From Hydrogenophaga sp. (GTDB lineage: Bacteria; Pseudomonadota; Gammaproteobacteria; Burkholderiales; Burkholderiaceae_C), in contig NZ_JAILWB010000003.1 in the NCBI RefSeq assembly GCF_025699295.1, positions 186,001 to 250,000 of the forward strand: a DNA stretch of 64,000 bases, in the 5' to 3' direction. Under the pieces are notes generated by a model. The model saw only the letters and a program-made list of their open reading frames with translations, had not been told where the DNA came from and did no database searches. The position numbers and the translations under genes are program-made. The first letter of the stretch is position 1. The number at the start of each line of letters is the position of its first letter. Positions 56,052 through 64,000 of the stretch are shown one piece after another.

Positions 56052-56690
56052 ATGCTGCGATACCTCACCGTCCCCGTCACCGCGTTCGCGCAGAACTGCT
56101 CCATCGTCTGGTGCGACGAGACGATGGACGCGGCGGTGATCGATCCCGGTGGCGATCTCGACCGTCTGCTGGCCGAGGTCAAGCGCCTGGGCCTGAACCT
56201 GAAGGCGATCTGGCAGACCCATGCTCACATCGACCACGCCGGCGGCACGGCCGAACTCGCGCGCCAGCTGGATCTGCCCATCATCGGCCCGCATCCGGGT
56301 GACCAGTTCTGGATCACCGGCCTGCCGCAGCAGGGCGCGATGTTCGGCTTTCCTCCCGCCGAAGCCTTCACGCCCACCCGCTGGCTCGCCGATGGCGACA
56401 CGGTGCAGATTGGCCGCTGCACCCTGAACGTGCGCCACTGCCCGGGCCACACGCCAGGGCATGTAGTCTTTCATTCACCCGAGGCGAAGCGCGCGTTTGT
56501 GGGCGACGTGCTGTTCGCCGGCAGCATCGGTCGCACCGATTTCCCTCAGGGCAACCACCAACAACTGCTGGACAGCATCCGCGAGCGGCTCTGGCCCATG
56601 GGGGACGAGACGGTGTTCATACCGGGGCATGGGCCGGAGAGCACGTTCGGGGAGGAGCGGCGGAGCAATCCATACGTCTCGGAGCGTTGA
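56052..56690 (+). CDS. MBL-fold metallo-hydrolase (glyoxalase II-like)
   Basis: A 212-residue metallo-beta-lactamase fold hydrolase. Metal ligands: THAHIDHAGG, a CPGHTPGHVV histidine, GDVLF aspartate and FIPGHGPES histidine, all in order. It belongs to the small YcbL-type glyoxalase II-like group, hydrolysing a thioester such as S-lactoylglutathione; the substrate is inferred. ATG 56052 is the first start after the divergent DM13 gene. Confidence 0.92.
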   Translation: MLRYLTVPVTAFAQNCSIVWCDETMDAAVIDPGGDLDRLLAEVKRLGLNLKAIWQTHAHIDHAGGTAELARQLDLPIIGPHPGDQFWITGLPQQGAMFGFPPAEAFTPTRWLADGDTVQIGRCTLNVRHCPGHTPGHVVFHSPEAKRAFVGDVLFAGSIGRTDFPQGNHQQLLDSIRERLWPMGDETVFIPGHGPESTFGEERRSNPYVSER

Positions 56691-56818
56691 AGTCCCGAGC
56701 CGTTTTGATGCATGAGGTAACGCGGACTGGAAAGAGCGTCTTCGGTGGCGTCCATCACGTGTTGACGAAGTGTTGCGACGCCCTTTAAGCTGGGGCGCGC
56801 AACCACTGGACGTCCCAA

Positions 56819-57592
56819 ATGTCACAGCGAGACAGTATTGCCTCATCGGGTTTGCAGTTGCAGGGCGATATGACCCAAGCGCAGGGCTTTCCGGGCTCAA
56901 TGACAAACCAGGCGCAACTGGAGCAACGCACGCCCTCGTCGCCCACTATGGCGATGGCATTTGCACCCGTGGGGGGTGGGCTCGGCATGGCGCCGTTGCA
57001 GATGTACCTGATGCGCGTGCTCGATGAGATCGATTACGGCGTGATCCTGCTGGATGGTGACCATTGCGTCTGGCACATCAACCATCTTGCGCGCGTCGAA
57101 TTGGGGCGCGGGCAGTTGCTGCACCTGAACAACGGCCGCCTCGACACTCGGCTGGCCGCTTGCAAGTCGGCGTTGCAGAGCGCTATCGCGCGCGCTGGCA
57201 AAGGAATACGCAGCATGGTGGACTTGCGGTCGGAGGATGCAGTGCAATCGGGCACCAGCATTGCGCTGGTGCCGATGGGCCATCCAGCTGAGTGTTTTCC
57301 CAAGCCGCTTCCCGTGCTGGCCATCACCTGCCGGCAAATGCTGTGTGAGCAGATCAGCCTGCACTTTTTTGCTCAGAGCTACGGGCTGACGCGTACCGAG
57401 GAAGCGGTTCTGGCAGCGCTGGCGAAAGGCATGGACGTTGACGACATCGTGCGCGAGCGCGGGTTGGCCGTGTCCACCGTGCGCAGCCACGTCAAACAGC
57501 TGCGCATCAAGACCCAGTCGAACAGCATGCGGGAATTGCTCAACAAGGTCTCGGTGCTGCCCCCTGTGGTGTCCTCGATCAAGACGTTCTGA
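56819..57592 (+). CDS. LuxR-type helix-turn-helix regulator
   Basis: A 257-residue regulator. The C-terminal 65 residues (about 190-250) are a LuxR-type helix-turn-helix (LTRTEEAVLAALAKGMDVDDIVRERGLAVSTVRSHVKQL). The middle (about 65-175) looks like a PAS-type sensor domain (EIDYGVILLDGDHCVWHINHLA), and the first 50 residues are low-complexity; start could be later. No autoinducer-binding domain is recognisable. It is convergent with the S8 protease operon, ending 15 bp away from it. Its target genes are unknown. Confidence 0.85.
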   Translation: MSQRDSIASSGLQLQGDMTQAQGFPGSMTNQAQLEQRTPSSPTMAMAFAPVGGGLGMAPLQMYLMRVLDEIDYGVILLDGDHCVWHINHLARVELGRGQLLHLNNGRLDTRLAACKSALQSAIARAGKGIRSMVDLRSEDAVQSGTSIALVPMGHPAECFPKPLPVLAITCRQMLCEQISLHFFAQSYGLTRTEEAVLAALAKGMDVDDIVRERGLAVSTVRSHVKQLRIKTQSNSMRELLNKVSVLPPVVSSIKTF

Positions 57593-57607
57593 TCGACGGT
57601 TAGGGAC

Positions 57608-59560
57608 TTATATCGGAAGAGTCCCTCTGCCCAGTCGTGGATCTGGGGCTGGTGGGGCCGGTGGTCGTTCGCCTTCGTTGGGCGGATCGGGTGGCGGGGG
57701 TTCGTTCACTTCGCCATTCGCGATCTTGCGGGCCAGTTGGGGAGCCGCGGTGCTTGTACCGACCAGTCGGATGGCCGAACCACTGCGCACGCCGCCAGCC
57801 AGCAAGCCGGGCAAAAAATGGCTTTCGTCGGTGGGCAAGGCCCAGTCGGGGCGACGACCGGGGGGGGATTCCGACTGGGGACCAGATGACGAGTAGGGCG
57901 CCGCGATGGTCACTTCTCTGGACAGCACATAGCCCGCCGCCACCAAAGGGCCCGAACCTGGGGTGTTCGGACCGGCAATCCCGTTGAGCGTGCCTTCGCG
58001 CTTCACGATGCTCGCGTCGTTGTCCGATCTACTGGGGCGCACATGCCGATCGGGATCGTAGTCGGCATCGAACAGATAGGAGTCGCGCGTGCGGCGCTTC
58101 CCCCCCATGTTGGCGTTGCTGCGCGCGACGTAGATGTGCACCTGCTTGTCGGCGACATGGCTGTGCCCCGCGTGATCGACATCGATCAACCAGGTGCCGG
58201 ATGCCGAAGTCGCTTCGTTGCCATGGGAGAAACCTGGCGCCAAAGCAAGCAACGCCATGATGCGCTCCCCATGCGGCACGACGGTGATGCCCCAGCTGTT
58301 GTCTTGAGTTGAAACAATCCCGCCCTCCTCTTGTTTTTGCACAAACGCCAGTTTCTCCCCGCATGGGGATGTGACGGTGATGCCCACCTCCCCCATATCA
58401 GTGCCGTCGGGCCACCACACCTCCAGGAACGAAGGGGTGTCGCCTCCGGGGGGCACGTGCCAGGCCAGCGACTTGCAACCCGATTTCAGTTCAAACTGGG
58501 CGTGGGCCCTGGCCTCAAAACTGTTGCCGGCAGGCAGAACGATGCTCAACCGGCTTTCGCTTTCAAGCCGCTCGGCGAACGCCTTCTCGAGCAGACTGCT
58601 GCCATCACGTGGGCCGGTCTGCGGGCCCCAGCTGATGTTCACCACGATGCGCGGGATTGCCTTGCCCGCTTGATCGATGATGTAGTCCAGCCCGTCTAAC
58701 ACCTGGCGACCCAGCCAGCGCCCGGTCGGGTCATCCACCGCAGTTTCCGGCAGTTGCACGAACACGATGGGTGCGCGGCTCGCCGGGTCGTCGGCCTGGT
58801 CCCAGATGGGTGCTTCCGAGGAACTGCCATCGGCGTGAGCATGCTCGCTGCGCAGGCGCGATGGACTCACGCGCGAGCTCACCGGCACCGGCCCCGCGAA
58901 CACATCCATCACATGCGCGCCGTGCGTGGCCCGGCGGCGCATGTTCAGTAGTCGCAAGAACTCGTAGGCGGCGATGTCGTCGTGAGGAAATGTCTCGATG
59001 GCGGTAGACAGCTCTTTCGCGACCCAGCGCCGGCCATAGGAGTCGGGGTCTTCGGCTATCGGCTGGACGGGGTTCTGATCCCACAGGCGATGCACCCGCG
59101 ATACGAACTCCGGTCGTGCAAACGGACAGCCGTCATCGATGATGCCCAGCAAGAGGTCGCCAGTATTCAGCGGGGGCAGGCCGGGGAAGCTTTCGTCGAT
59201 CCGGGAGGCCGCCACGGGCGAAGCCAGTTCGATCTTGGTGAATATGGCCTTGAGCAAGTCCTGCTGGCCAAGCTGTTCGAGCAGCTTGATAGGCACGCTC
59301 GCGGATCGGAACTCATAGCCGGCTTCAGCCCCTTCCGGTGGGCCATCCAGCACTGCGCGCAGCAAAGCGACACGCTGGCTGGCTTCGTTGCCTGTCGGGG
59401 TCCGAATCCGCATTTCTGGCCGCAAAGCGAACAGCAGGGCGATCCGGTCTGCGACCGCGTCGGACGAGCGCAGCTTGTGGAAGTGGCGAAAGCCGGTCTG
59501 GCGTGCCCATTCGAGGTAGGCGTCGGCCAAGCCCTTGAAAAACAGTGGGAAGGTGTTCAT
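57608..59560 (-). CDS. Subtilisin-like (S8) serine protease, cytoplasmic
   Basis: A 650-residue subtilase. Catalytic triad: D142 (GIIDDGCPF), H213 (ATHGAHVMDV) and S603 (VGTSTAAPQ), with oxyanion N346 (VLPAGNSF). Unusual points: no signal peptide or propeptide, a 130-residue N-terminal region unlike I9 inhibitors, long insertions between His and Ser including a probable beta-sandwich insert (about 360-560), and a proline-rich tail (about 615-650). It therefore likely acts inside the cell on a specific target. Third gene of an operon: 9 bp after the haloperoxidase-like gene. Its activity is predicted intact. Confidence 0.88.
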   Translation of the reverse strand: MNTFPLFFKGLADAYLEWARQTGFRHFHKLRSSDAVADRIALLFALRPEMRIRTPTGNEASQRVALLRAVLDGPPEGAEAGYEFRSASVPIKLLEQLGQQDLLKAIFTKIELASPVAASRIDESFPGLPPLNTGDLLLGIIDDGCPFARPEFVSRVHRLWDQNPVQPIAEDPDSYGRRWVAKELSTAIETFPHDDIAAYEFLRLLNMRRRATHGAHVMDVFAGPVPVSSRVSPSRLRSEHAHADGSSSEAPIWDQADDPASRAPIVFVQLPETAVDDPTGRWLGRQVLDGLDYIIDQAGKAIPRIVVNISWGPQTGPRDGSSLLEKAFAERLESESRLSIVLPAGNSFEARAHAQFELKSGCKSLAWHVPPGGDTPSFLEVWWPDGTDMGEVGITVTSPCGEKLAFVQKQEEGGIVSTQDNSWGITVVPHGERIMALLALAPGFSHGNEATSASGTWLIDVDHAGHSHVADKQVHIYVARSNANMGGKRRTRDSYLFDADYDPDRHVRPSRSDNDASIVKREGTLNGIAGPNTPGSGPLVAAGYVLSREVTIAAPYSSSGPQSESPPGRRPDWALPTDESHFLPGLLAGGVRSGSAIRLVGTSTAAPQLARKIANGEVNEPPPPDPPNEGERPPAPPAPDPRLGRGTLPI

Positions 59561-59569
59561 GGGCGGTCT

Positions 59570-60730
59570 TCATCGGCCTGCGGGTGGCAATGGGCACGCC
59601 CTGGAGTTTGTGGCCCTGCCGCATTCCTGCAGGGCCAACGCGGTGAGGGTCTCCAGCAAGGGAGATGTCTCGATCTCGGCCTCGAACTTGGTTGCCACAC
59701 AGGGCGCTGGCAAAGGGCACGATTCCGGATTGGCCCTCGCATTGGGGAAGTCCATACGAGCCGCCGCACATACCTCAAGATCGGCAAACAGGCATGCCCT
59801 TGCTTCGACGACTTGCTGCACTCCGCATTTGCGGAGGAAGAACTCGGCCATGGTGCGCCCGAGCCAGCGTCCCGGGATGGCGTCGATGGGAAAGTGCACG
59901 CCCGCAACGACCCGGTTGACGCTGATGCGCACTGCCTGCCTTTGCAGCTGCACGGCAGTGGGGTGTGCGTCTCCAAGGCACAACAGACTTTGGAGGATGT
60001 CGGCCAGCATGAAGGCCTGCGCCGCGTGGCCCATGGGATAGGTACCGTGACCCGGGGTGGTGATGATGGGCTGGATCTGAGGCGAATACTCCACCGGACG
60101 TTGGCATCCCAGGGCGTGCTTGAAACGCACCTCCACCGGTATGACCAGCGACAGGGCCGCCGACAGCCACTCAAAGGTCCATCGGTGTCGTTCGAGGTTC
60201 AGACCCGTGACGGCGGCAATGAACGCCGTCTGGTTGTCGATCTGCGCGAGGATCTCCGCCATGCGGTCCTCGCGCAGTTGGGCCCAGCACTCCACCAGCG
60301 GCAACTGCGCGGTGAAACATTCGACGGAAGGCCGCTGCAGGGCGAACAGAGCCTGGCCGCCATACTGCAGCACGATGCCGTCGGGCATGTCTGCGCTGAA
60401 TGAGAGCCCTTCGTTGAGTGCGCTCTGTACCAGCGAGGCCCGGACCCAGCGGTCCCAGCGCAGCAGTGTGGCGGGGTCGTCCAGCTGTGGATGTGCCTTG
60501 AGACACTGCGCGCCACTGGACAGGTGGCTGTCGCGCACCATGGTCCCGTCCCGACTCATGATCAGCGCGGTGGCCACGAGCGGGTTGGCGAAGCCATCGG
60601 CAAGCGAGCCCGAGCCGCCAGACCCACCGCTTCCGCCGGAACCCCCCGACCCGCCAGACCCTCCCGATCCTCCGGATCCCCCCAGCGTCAGATTGCTGCC
60701 CCCCAAAGTGCTTCCGCCTATGCCTGACAT
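59570..60730 (-). CDS. Vanadium-dependent haloperoxidase/PAP2-fold protein with (GGS)8 tract
   Basis: A 386-residue protein. Residues 17-40 are eight tandem Gly-Gly-Ser units plus GS; the codons vary between units, so the tract is not a recent slippage product. The rest matches the vanadium haloperoxidase/acid phosphatase (PAP2) fold: K201-x6-R208-P209, then P229-M-G231-H232, where the family has PSGH, and R270-x5-H276-x3-D280. All metal- or phosphate-binding residues are kept. No signal peptide. It may be a haloperoxidase or a phosphatase. Preceded by GGGAGG; sits 40 bp after the pseudo-cyclase gene and 9 bp before the S8 protease. Confidence 0.82.
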   Translation of the reverse strand: MSGIGGSTLGGSNLTLGGSGGSGGSGGSGGSGGSGGSGGSGSLADGFANPLVATALIMSRDGTMVRDSHLSSGAQCLKAHPQLDDPATLLRWDRWVRASLVQSALNEGLSFSADMPDGIVLQYGGQALFALQRPSVECFTAQLPLVECWAQLREDRMAEILAQIDNQTAFIAAVTGLNLERHRWTFEWLSAALSLVIPVEVRFKHALGCQRPVEYSPQIQPIITTPGHGTYPMGHAAQAFMLADILQSLLCLGDAHPTAVQLQRQAVRISVNRVVAGVHFPIDAIPGRWLGRTMAEFFLRKCGVQQVVEARACLFADLEVCAAARMDFPNARANPESCPLPAPCVATKFEAEIETSPLLETLTALALQECGRATNSRACPLPPAGR

Positions 60731-60770
60731 GTCTGCCTCCCTGTGGTGTGGATGCCAGAACCTCGCGGCC

Positions 60771-62639
60771 CTATGCCGCGGGTATGCCGGCTTCGCCCAG
60801 TGCGCTGCTCATGAGCCGTCCGAATTCGGTGGCAGCGCTGGCCGAAGACTTCGTAAAGGCTGTTACCGTGTAGTCGGGCGACAGCCGCAGCAGGTTGTGG
60901 GCCGCTTCCCTGGCCTGCTGGTGCCGCTGGGCCAGCCAGCATGCGGTCACCAGAGCGCGGTGCGTGTGCAGGTGGGTGACGTTGCGCCGCAGTGAGCGTC
61001 TGCACAGGGCGATGGCGTGCTCATACTGACCCGCCACGATGGCGCTAGAAGCCGCCAGCGATTCGAAGTAATACAGGAGGGGGTCCATGGGCGACAGCGC
61101 CAACGCCTTCTGGCTGGCGGCCAGCGCCGCATCCACATGGTTGAGGAAGGTGTGTGCCACGCCACTGAAGAGCCAGGCCAGGGGTTCGCTTGGATTGATG
61201 TGCAGGGCTGACTCGATGCGCTCCACGGCCTTGCCGAAGTCGCGATCGAGATGCAGGTACACAAAGCCTTCCATCGCCAGGGCCAGACTCCTGGCCTCGG
61301 GCGATTCCTGCGCGAGTTGCGCGTGGTGCCGGGCGACGCCGGCGTTCTGCGCGGGGTAGTTCGTCAGACCGCGCGTGACCTGCAGCACGTACCACTTGGC
61401 TAGCCAGGCGTTGGCCACATGCAGTGTCGGATCTCGCTCCAGCAGCGCCATCAGCGCATCGCGACTGAACTGGAACTGCTGGTTCGTCGAACGGTGCATC
61501 AGGGTGATGCCTCCGAGGAGCAGGGTGTAGTTGTCTAGCGAGCTGATGGGTTGCTGCAGCGCGGCGGACACATGCGCAGAAAGGATCGCGTGGTGGGCGC
61601 CTGTGGCGATGGCGTGCACCAGTTCGCTCTCCAGCGAGAGCAGATCGCCCACGCTGCCCTGCATGTCGTCACACCAGACCACCTCCATGGACCGGGTGTC
61701 GGTCAACCTGACCTGCAACTCCAGGAGGCCGCTGAGGCTGGTCCCCACGACCTTGTAGCTGCCCGTCAGCACATAACGTGATTGCAGGTAGGCGTGGATC
61801 TGCGCAGGGTCCTCGTCGCGATCGCGAAAAGCGGTGCCCGTCAAGCGGGAGATGACCTCCACGTGCCGCGACCGCCCCAGTTGGGAGATGACCCGGTCGG
61901 CCACCAGCTCACCCACAGCGAAGTAGCGCGGGTCGTTGGTGCCGGCCTTAAACGGGATCACCGCGATGGCCGGCTGCGGTGCCTCTGCGTTCGTGGGGGC
62001 CGTCACCTGGAGATGTGGCCCGGGCGGGCCAAGACGGAAGGCACGAATCGGCGCAGGGAGGTGCTTGAGATAGCAGTCCCCAAGATCATCGATCTCTGCG
62101 TCCAGTCCCTCGGTCAGCAGGTCGCGCGCGCTGCTGCTGGCGATGGTTTCACCCGGGCCTGCCAAAGACGCTAGTTGCGCCGTCAGATGGACACCCAGTC
62201 CTGCGACGGTACCGTCGGCAACATAGACCTGCGCTGCGTGCAGGCCAATGCGCACATGCATTTGCTGCTCCAAGGAATGATCCCGGTTGGCAGGGCGGAC
62301 AAGCTTGTGCAAGGCGCAGGCCACGCGGACGGCATCCCGCCCTGTGTCAAAGCCCGCCAGCAGGCCTTGGTTCAACGTCATGTAGATGCGACCACCGTTG
62401 CGGCCCATCAAGGCCGCCGCTTTACTCGAAAACACCTGCCACCGCGCGAGTACACCGGGCTCGTCATGGACCATCAACTGCAGCGCATGCGCCAGCTCTA
62501 GCATTAGCAGCACCTTGGTCGTGGGTTCGTTGGAAGACCGGCCTGCGTAGGCGCCGTTGGGGTCATTCGGCGCATCACGAAGGTCGCGGACGGATGGTGG
62601 TGCTTCGTCAGAGCGCGGCAGGGGCTTGTGCTTGGGCAT
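60771..62639 (-). CDS. Pseudo-cyclase / TolB-like / TPR sensor protein
   Basis: A 622-residue soluble protein. Residues about 43-200 resemble a class III adenylate/guanylate cyclase domain (RIGLHAAQVYV, GPGETIASSSARDLL), but the two metal-binding aspartates are gone: LLMLELAHAL replaces the first and LNQGLLAGFD the second, so it should not make cyclic nucleotides. Residues about 224-350 are a TolB/FlgO-like domain (AIAVIPFKAGTNDPRYFAVGELVAD); about 400-600 hold TPR repeats. Such cyclase-TolB-TPR proteins are frequent in proteobacteria with unknown roles. Start placed at MPKHKPLPRSDE; the longer frame to 62801 runs into the divergent promoter region. First gene of the three-gene operon. Confidence 0.82.
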   Translation of the reverse strand: MPKHKPLPRSDEAPPSVRDLRDAPNDPNGAYAGRSSNEPTTKVLLMLELAHALQLMVHDEPGVLARWQVFSSKAAALMGRNGGRIYMTLNQGLLAGFDTGRDAVRVACALHKLVRPANRDHSLEQQMHVRIGLHAAQVYVADGTVAGLGVHLTAQLASLAGPGETIASSSARDLLTEGLDAEIDDLGDCYLKHLPAPIRAFRLGPPGPHLQVTAPTNAEAPQPAIAVIPFKAGTNDPRYFAVGELVADRVISQLGRSRHVEVISRLTGTAFRDRDEDPAQIHAYLQSRYVLTGSYKVVGTSLSGLLELQVRLTDTRSMEVVWCDDMQGSVGDLLSLESELVHAIATGAHHAILSAHVSAALQQPISSLDNYTLLLGGITLMHRSTNQQFQFSRDALMALLERDPTLHVANAWLAKWYVLQVTRGLTNYPAQNAGVARHHAQLAQESPEARSLALAMEGFVYLHLDRDFGKAVERIESALHINPSEPLAWLFSGVAHTFLNHVDAALAASQKALALSPMDPLLYYFESLAASSAIVAGQYEHAIALCRRSLRRNVTHLHTHRALVTACWLAQRHQQAREAAHNLLRLSPDYTVTAFTKSSASAATEFGRLMSSALGEAGIPAA

Positions 62640-62819
62640 GGGCTCATTGTCTGGATGGTCTCGGTTGCAGGCAAGACGCAGGTACACCAGATCGGTCGAA
62701 ACCCACCCCCGATTGGGGAGAGGCCTGAGCGGAAACCACCCAATCGGGAGGGTGCAGGGAGAGGACTCCGCAGTTGCAATGCTCCTGTCGTCCTGGCCCA
62801 CATCACAAGGAGCACCGCC

Positions 62820-64000
62820 ATGTCATTTCTGCACCTACTTCCTGACCCACGGTCGGCACAACTCATCGTGCGATCCGTGATCGCGCCCGTCGTCCTGCTG
62901 GTGGCTGCCTGCGGCGGCGGCGGTGGTGATCCACCTCCCGCACCCACCGAATCGGTCTTTCTTTCGGGCACCGCCGCCACGGGCGCGCCCATGGTCGGTG
63001 CCACCATCGTCGTGTTCGACGCCACTGGCACCGAGGTGCAGGTCTGTCGCGATGCGTCGAACGCGGTGGTCGCCTGCACCACCGGTGCCGACGGACGTTT
63101 CACGCTGGGCCTGCGGGCCGGCGCCCAGGCGCCGCTGGTGTTCTCGGCCACGCCGGCCGATGGCGGGCTGACCCACGTCAGCATGCTGGACCAGGCCCAG
63201 GATGGTGACACCGTCAACGTCACGCCCATCACCACGCTGATTGCGGCGGCGCTTTCGCCCAGCGGCAATCCTCACACCCTGCAGCCGGGCGACTTTGACC
63301 CTGCCTCACTGCAGGCCGCGCTGGCCGAGATCGTGGCCGCGCTGCAGCCGCTGTTCGATGCGGTGGGCACGACCGTCAACCCGATCACCGGTGCCTTCGT
63401 GGCCGATGGCACCGGCCTGGACAGGGCGCTGGATGTGCTGGACGTGCAGATGGGTCCCGATGCGAACGGCGTCTTCGTGGTCTCCGCCGAAATCCGGCTC
63501 AATGGCGACGATGTGCAGCCCGCGTCGGTGGTCATTGCCGGGGGCGGCAATCCGGTCACGCAGAACATGGCCAGCGTGACGCCGGCGGCGCTGCCCGTGG
63601 ACGGCGTGGCGCCGCTGCTGGCCGACCTGCTGCAGCGCATGGGCGCCTGCTACAACCTGCCGCATGCGATGCGCGTGAACACCGCCACCACGCCGCACAG
63701 CCTGATCGCCAGCGCCTGCACCGGCCTGTTCGTCGACGGCGACCCGGCCAGCTACCTGAGCAACGGCTACCGTGCAGGGCCCGGCGCTGCCTTCTCCGGC
63801 ATGTTCGGCAACCGCGACACCAGTGGCCCGGCGGGTGTGCCCAATGCCCTGACCTACGACCAGCCGGTGTACGAATACACGCGCGACGGCGCCCACGCGG
63901 GTGACGTGGTGTTCACCTTCCGCTGGCGCGACCTGTTGGGCAACCAGGGCTGGGAGCAAGGCGTGGTGCGCATGCAGAACGATCGCTTTCACTTCATCGG
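62820..64000 (+). CDS. Large lipoprotein with carboxypeptidase-regulatory-like domain (runs off window)
   Basis: At least 393 codons; the gene continues past 64000. The N-terminus has a signal with lipobox VLLVAACGGGGG, so it should be anchored in a membrane as a lipoprotein. After it a carboxypeptidase-regulatory-like/beta-sandwich domain (about 50-110, VFLSGTAATGAPMVGATIVVFD) is followed by a region with an ITTLIAAAL motif typical of these lipoproteins. AAGGAG lies 9 bp before ATG 62820. It is divergent from the pseudo-cyclase operon across about 180 bp. Function unknown. Confidence 0.85.
   Translation, partial: MSFLHLLPDPRSAQLIVRSVIAPVVLLVAACGGGGGDPPPAPTESVFLSGTAATGAPMVGATIVVFDATGTEVQVCRDASNAVVACTTGADGRFTLGLRAGAQAPLVFSATPADGGLTHVSMLDQAQDGDTVNVTPITTLIAAALSPSGNPHTLQPGDFDPASLQAALAEIVAALQPLFDAVGTTVNPITGAFVADGTGLDRALDVLDVQMGPDANGVFVVSAEIRLNGDDVQPASVVIAGGGNPVTQNMASVTPAALPVDGVAPLLADLLQRMGACYNLPHAMRVNTATTPHSLIASACTGLFVDGDPASYLSNGYRAGPGAAFSGMFGNRDTSGPAGVPNALTYDQPVYEYTRDGAHAGDVVFTFRWRDLLGNQGWEQGVVRMQNDRFHFI

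Noticed and set aside
60605..60690. A CRISPR-like or minisatellite DNA repeat
   Set aside because: The period is 9 bp and the codons vary between units; it is a coding (GGS)n tract.

Overview
The window is one contiguous stretch of very GC-rich, densely coded chromosome from a betaproteobacterium. Three kinds of evidence point to the Comamonadaceae (a Hydrogenophaga-like genome is my best guess, by inference only): a methionine synthase that lacks its homocysteine domain and sits behind an S-adenosylhomocysteine (SAH) riboswitch, divergent gatCAB and mreBCD-mrdA clusters, and dispersed intergenic repeats with a C5/G5 hairpin. I saw no rRNA, tRNA, CRISPR array, prophage or insertion sequence.

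Layout. 1-1321: a truncated AmpR-type regulator divergent from a class A beta-lactamase. 1329-4078: two pirins and a divergent LysR regulator. 4108-6448: an RlmN-like radical SAM enzyme, a degenerate helicase remnant and an XRE regulator. 6481-9349: SAH riboswitch and metH. 9441-13709: DoxX, an aldehyde dehydrogenase, a lipoprotein and a frameshifted alpha/beta hydrolase. 13802-17570: comM, then the nitrogen-regulated glnK-amtB operon with NtrC and sigma-54 sites and a terminator. 17631-21479: a small secreted protein, glycolate oxidase subunits glcE and glcF, and lrgA/lrgB facing a LytTR regulator. 22610-28128: DUF2855/TetR pair, a membrane acyltransferase, glutathione peroxidase and a two-receiver protein. 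28266-34327: lplT/alr, then a GT39 - EamA - HAD/UbiA operon that looks like polyprenyl-phosphate sugar synthesis and transfer. 34428-42224: membrane proteins, a LysR/mmsA pair and a GMC oxidoreductase.

42267-44291 holds a second ammonium transporter with its own sigma-54 promoter and NtrC site. A strong terminator on the opposite strand there marks a possible unannotated RNA. 45055-53273 is core cell-shape and translation machinery: mrdA, mreD, mreC and mreB on one strand, gatC, gatA and gatB on the other. 53298-56690 holds a DUF4124 protein, pyrE and xth almost back to back, a DM13 protein and an MBL-fold hydrolase.

57608-62639 is the most unusual segment. It is a three-gene operon encoding a pseudo-cyclase/TolB-like/TPR protein, a vanadium-haloperoxidase-fold protein with a (GGS)8 tract, and a subtilisin-like protease with no signal peptide. 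A LuxR-type regulator is convergent to it and a lipoprotein gene, cut by the window end, is divergent from it. I do not know a described system with this composition; it is my leading candidate for something new.

Nitrogen supply is a recurring theme: two ammonium transporters, one P-II protein and two independent NtrC/sigma-54 regulatory regions. Protein functions are assigned by reading motifs and family resemblance; no database search or computation was possible.
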